From: Pseudomonadota bacterium
Lineage (GTDB): Bacteria > Pseudomonadota > Gammaproteobacteria > Burkholderiales > Burkholderiaceae_C
DNA: 6,459 nucleotides
Direction: 5' to 3'
NCBI GenBank assembly: GCA_023415035.1
Contig: JAEZLX010000004.1
Location: 1-6,459 of the forward strand
Positions within the stretch are counted from its first letter, which is position 1; every line of letters starts with the position of its first letter. Shown piece after piece: positions 5,629 through 6,459 of the stretch. Made by a program: the position numbers and the translations under genes. The notes below the pieces were generated by a model, which was not told where the DNA came from, did not search any database, and saw only the letters and a program-made list of their open reading frames with translations.

Positions 5629-6219
5629 ATGGTTCACGACTCCCTGCGCATCATCCGAGAGGAACACCTGAGCCTGTCGGCGATGCTGCAATCGCTGCTG
5701 CAGCTGGTGCGGCGTGGTCCGCTGCACGACGGACGCGACGAATCGGCGATGTTCTTCGATGTGCTGCGCGCGATGCTTTTCTATATCGACGAGTTTCCCG
5801 AGCGTCACCACCATCCCAAGGAGTCGCAGCTGCTGTTCCCGCGCGTGGCCAGCGTGGCACCGCACGTGCGGCCGACGATCGACCGGCTCGATCGCGATCA
5901 CCTGGAGGGAGAGTCACGGGTGCGTGGGCTGATGCACCTGCTGCTGGCCTGGGAGCTGCTGGGCGATGCGCGACGCCAGGCCTTCGTCGACGCGGTCACG
6001 GCCTACATCGACTTCTACCTCGAGCACATGCGACTGGAGGAGACGGTCATCCTGCCCGAGGCCGAGCGGCACTTCGACGAGGAAGACTGGCGGGCACTCG
6101 ATGCCGCGTTCGCCAGCAACTCCGATCCGCTCAACGAACGCATCCCGCGCGATCCGCAGTTCGACCGCCTGTTCACGCGCATCGTGATGCGGGCGCCGGC
6201 ACCGGTCGGGCTGGGCTAG
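5629..6219 (+). CDS. Hemerythrin HHE-domain protein
   Basis: This 196-residue cytoplasmic protein is predicted to fold as a four-helix bundle with a diiron centre that binds O2, NO or related species; its exact role is unknown. Candidate iron ligands follow the family pattern: H13 (EEH), H61-x3-E65 in HHHPKESQLLFP, H91-x3-E95 in DHLEGE, and H133-x3-E137 in EHMRLEETVILP. There is no signal peptide or membrane segment. The C-terminus beyond about residue 150 is an acidic, then basic extension. The ATG is supported by GGAG (5617-5620) eight bases upstream. The FNR-type promoter ahead of it suggests induction at low oxygen or under nitrosative conditions, which fits the diiron fold. It ends convergently with the next gene. 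DNA-repair-type (RIC/YtfE) function is not supported because the N-terminal domain of that family is absent. Confidence 0.85.
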   Translation: MVHDSLRIIREEHLSLSAMLQSLLQLVRRGPLHDGRDESAMFFDVLRAMLFYIDEFPERHHHPKESQLLFPRVASVAPHVRPTIDRLDRDHLEGESRVRGLMHLLLAWELLGDARRQAFVDAVTAYIDFYLEHMRLEETVILPEAERHFDEEDWRALDAAFASNSDPLNERIPRDPQFDRLFTRIVMRAPAPVGLG

Positions 6220-6459
6220 AGAACTTCGATACCCAGTTCGCCGATGAAGCCTTCGCGGCGCTCCAGTGCCTGCAGGGCGTCATCGCCGAGCTCGCGCGCC
6301 ACGAGGTTCACCAGGCACTCGCAGAACACCAGGTAGGCGCCCATGCTGTTGCTGATGTAGCTGCTGTCGTGGGGGATGAAGAAGGCGTGGCGTGCCGGCG
6401 GCACCAGCGGGGAGGCGCGATAGTCCGTCAGCGCGATCACGTCCACGCCGGCCTGTGCC
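6216..6459 (-). CDS. MurR/RpiR-family transcriptional regulator, C-terminal SIS-domain fragment (runs off the window)
   Basis: The reading frame is open to the right edge, so only the last 80 or so residues are present and the N-terminal helix-turn-helix lies outside. The segment VDVIALTDYRASPL followed by a hydrophobic strand, then SYISNSMGAYLVFCECLVNLVARELG, matches the second half of an SIS sugar-phosphate-binding domain as found in RpiR-type regulators. Such proteins sense phosphorylated sugars and control catabolic genes. The ligand cannot be inferred here. A stand-alone SIS-domain isomerase is the alternative. Its TAG stop shares CTAG with the stop of the hemerythrin gene. Confidence 0.7.
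   Translation of the reverse strand, partial: AQAGVDVIALTDYRASPLVPPARHAFFIPHDSSYISNSMGAYLVFCECLVNLVARELGDDALQALERREGFIGELGIEVL

Overview
The window is GC-rich (roughly two-thirds G+C by eye) and looks like a beta-proteobacterial chromosome, most likely order Burkholderiales and probably close to Comamonadaceae. This rests on the G+C content, the protein styles and a repeat whose sequence I recall as common in that family. The taxon is an inference and was not tested by search.

The core is a copper-homeostasis locus built around a divergent control region (about 2745-2876). To the right runs copA, a Cu(I)-exporting P1B-type ATPase (2877-5369). To the left, on the minus strand, run copZ (Cu(I) chaperone, 2744-2547) and a cueR-type MerR-family sensor (2550-2104), coupled by an ATGA overlap. 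Two 21-bp dyads of matching geometry lie in the control region, one per direction. The copA promoter has the long 19-bp spacer typical of MerR-family targets. Further left on the same strand is a Spy/CpxP-like (LTXXQ) secreted protein with a His/Met-rich tail (1968-1329), broken by a one-base frameshift near 1722. Next comes a UbiH/UbiM-type FAD hydroxylase of ubiquinone synthesis (1256-42).

Right of copA is a 259-bp regulatory stretch with an A/T-rich dyad and an FNR-type box (TTGAC-N4-GTCAA), placed 41.5 bp upstream of the start site implied by a candidate -10. It precedes a hemerythrin-domain protein (5629-6219). The window ends inside a convergent MurR/RpiR-family regulator (C-terminal SIS-domain part only), whose stop codon shares the tetranucleotide CTAG with the hemerythrin stop.

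The most unusual element is inside copA. A 63-residue in-frame insertion, absent from ordinary CopA proteins, sits just before the GDGxND motif of the phosphorylation domain. Its DNA consists of two tandem units of 84 and 87 bp. Each unit carries a perfect 9-bp hairpin stem around a nearly identical 15-nt loop. The two stems differ at 5 of 9 positions, yet both remain perfectly self-complementary. This points to a structured, probably mobile, REP-like palindromic element that has been domesticated in frame.

A second theme is oxygen or NO control. The same FNR-type box occurs upstream of both the ubiquinone hydroxylase and the hemerythrin gene. Copper export, quinone hydroxylation and a diiron O2/NO-binding protein would fit a respiratory and metal-stress neighbourhood, but that link is inference.
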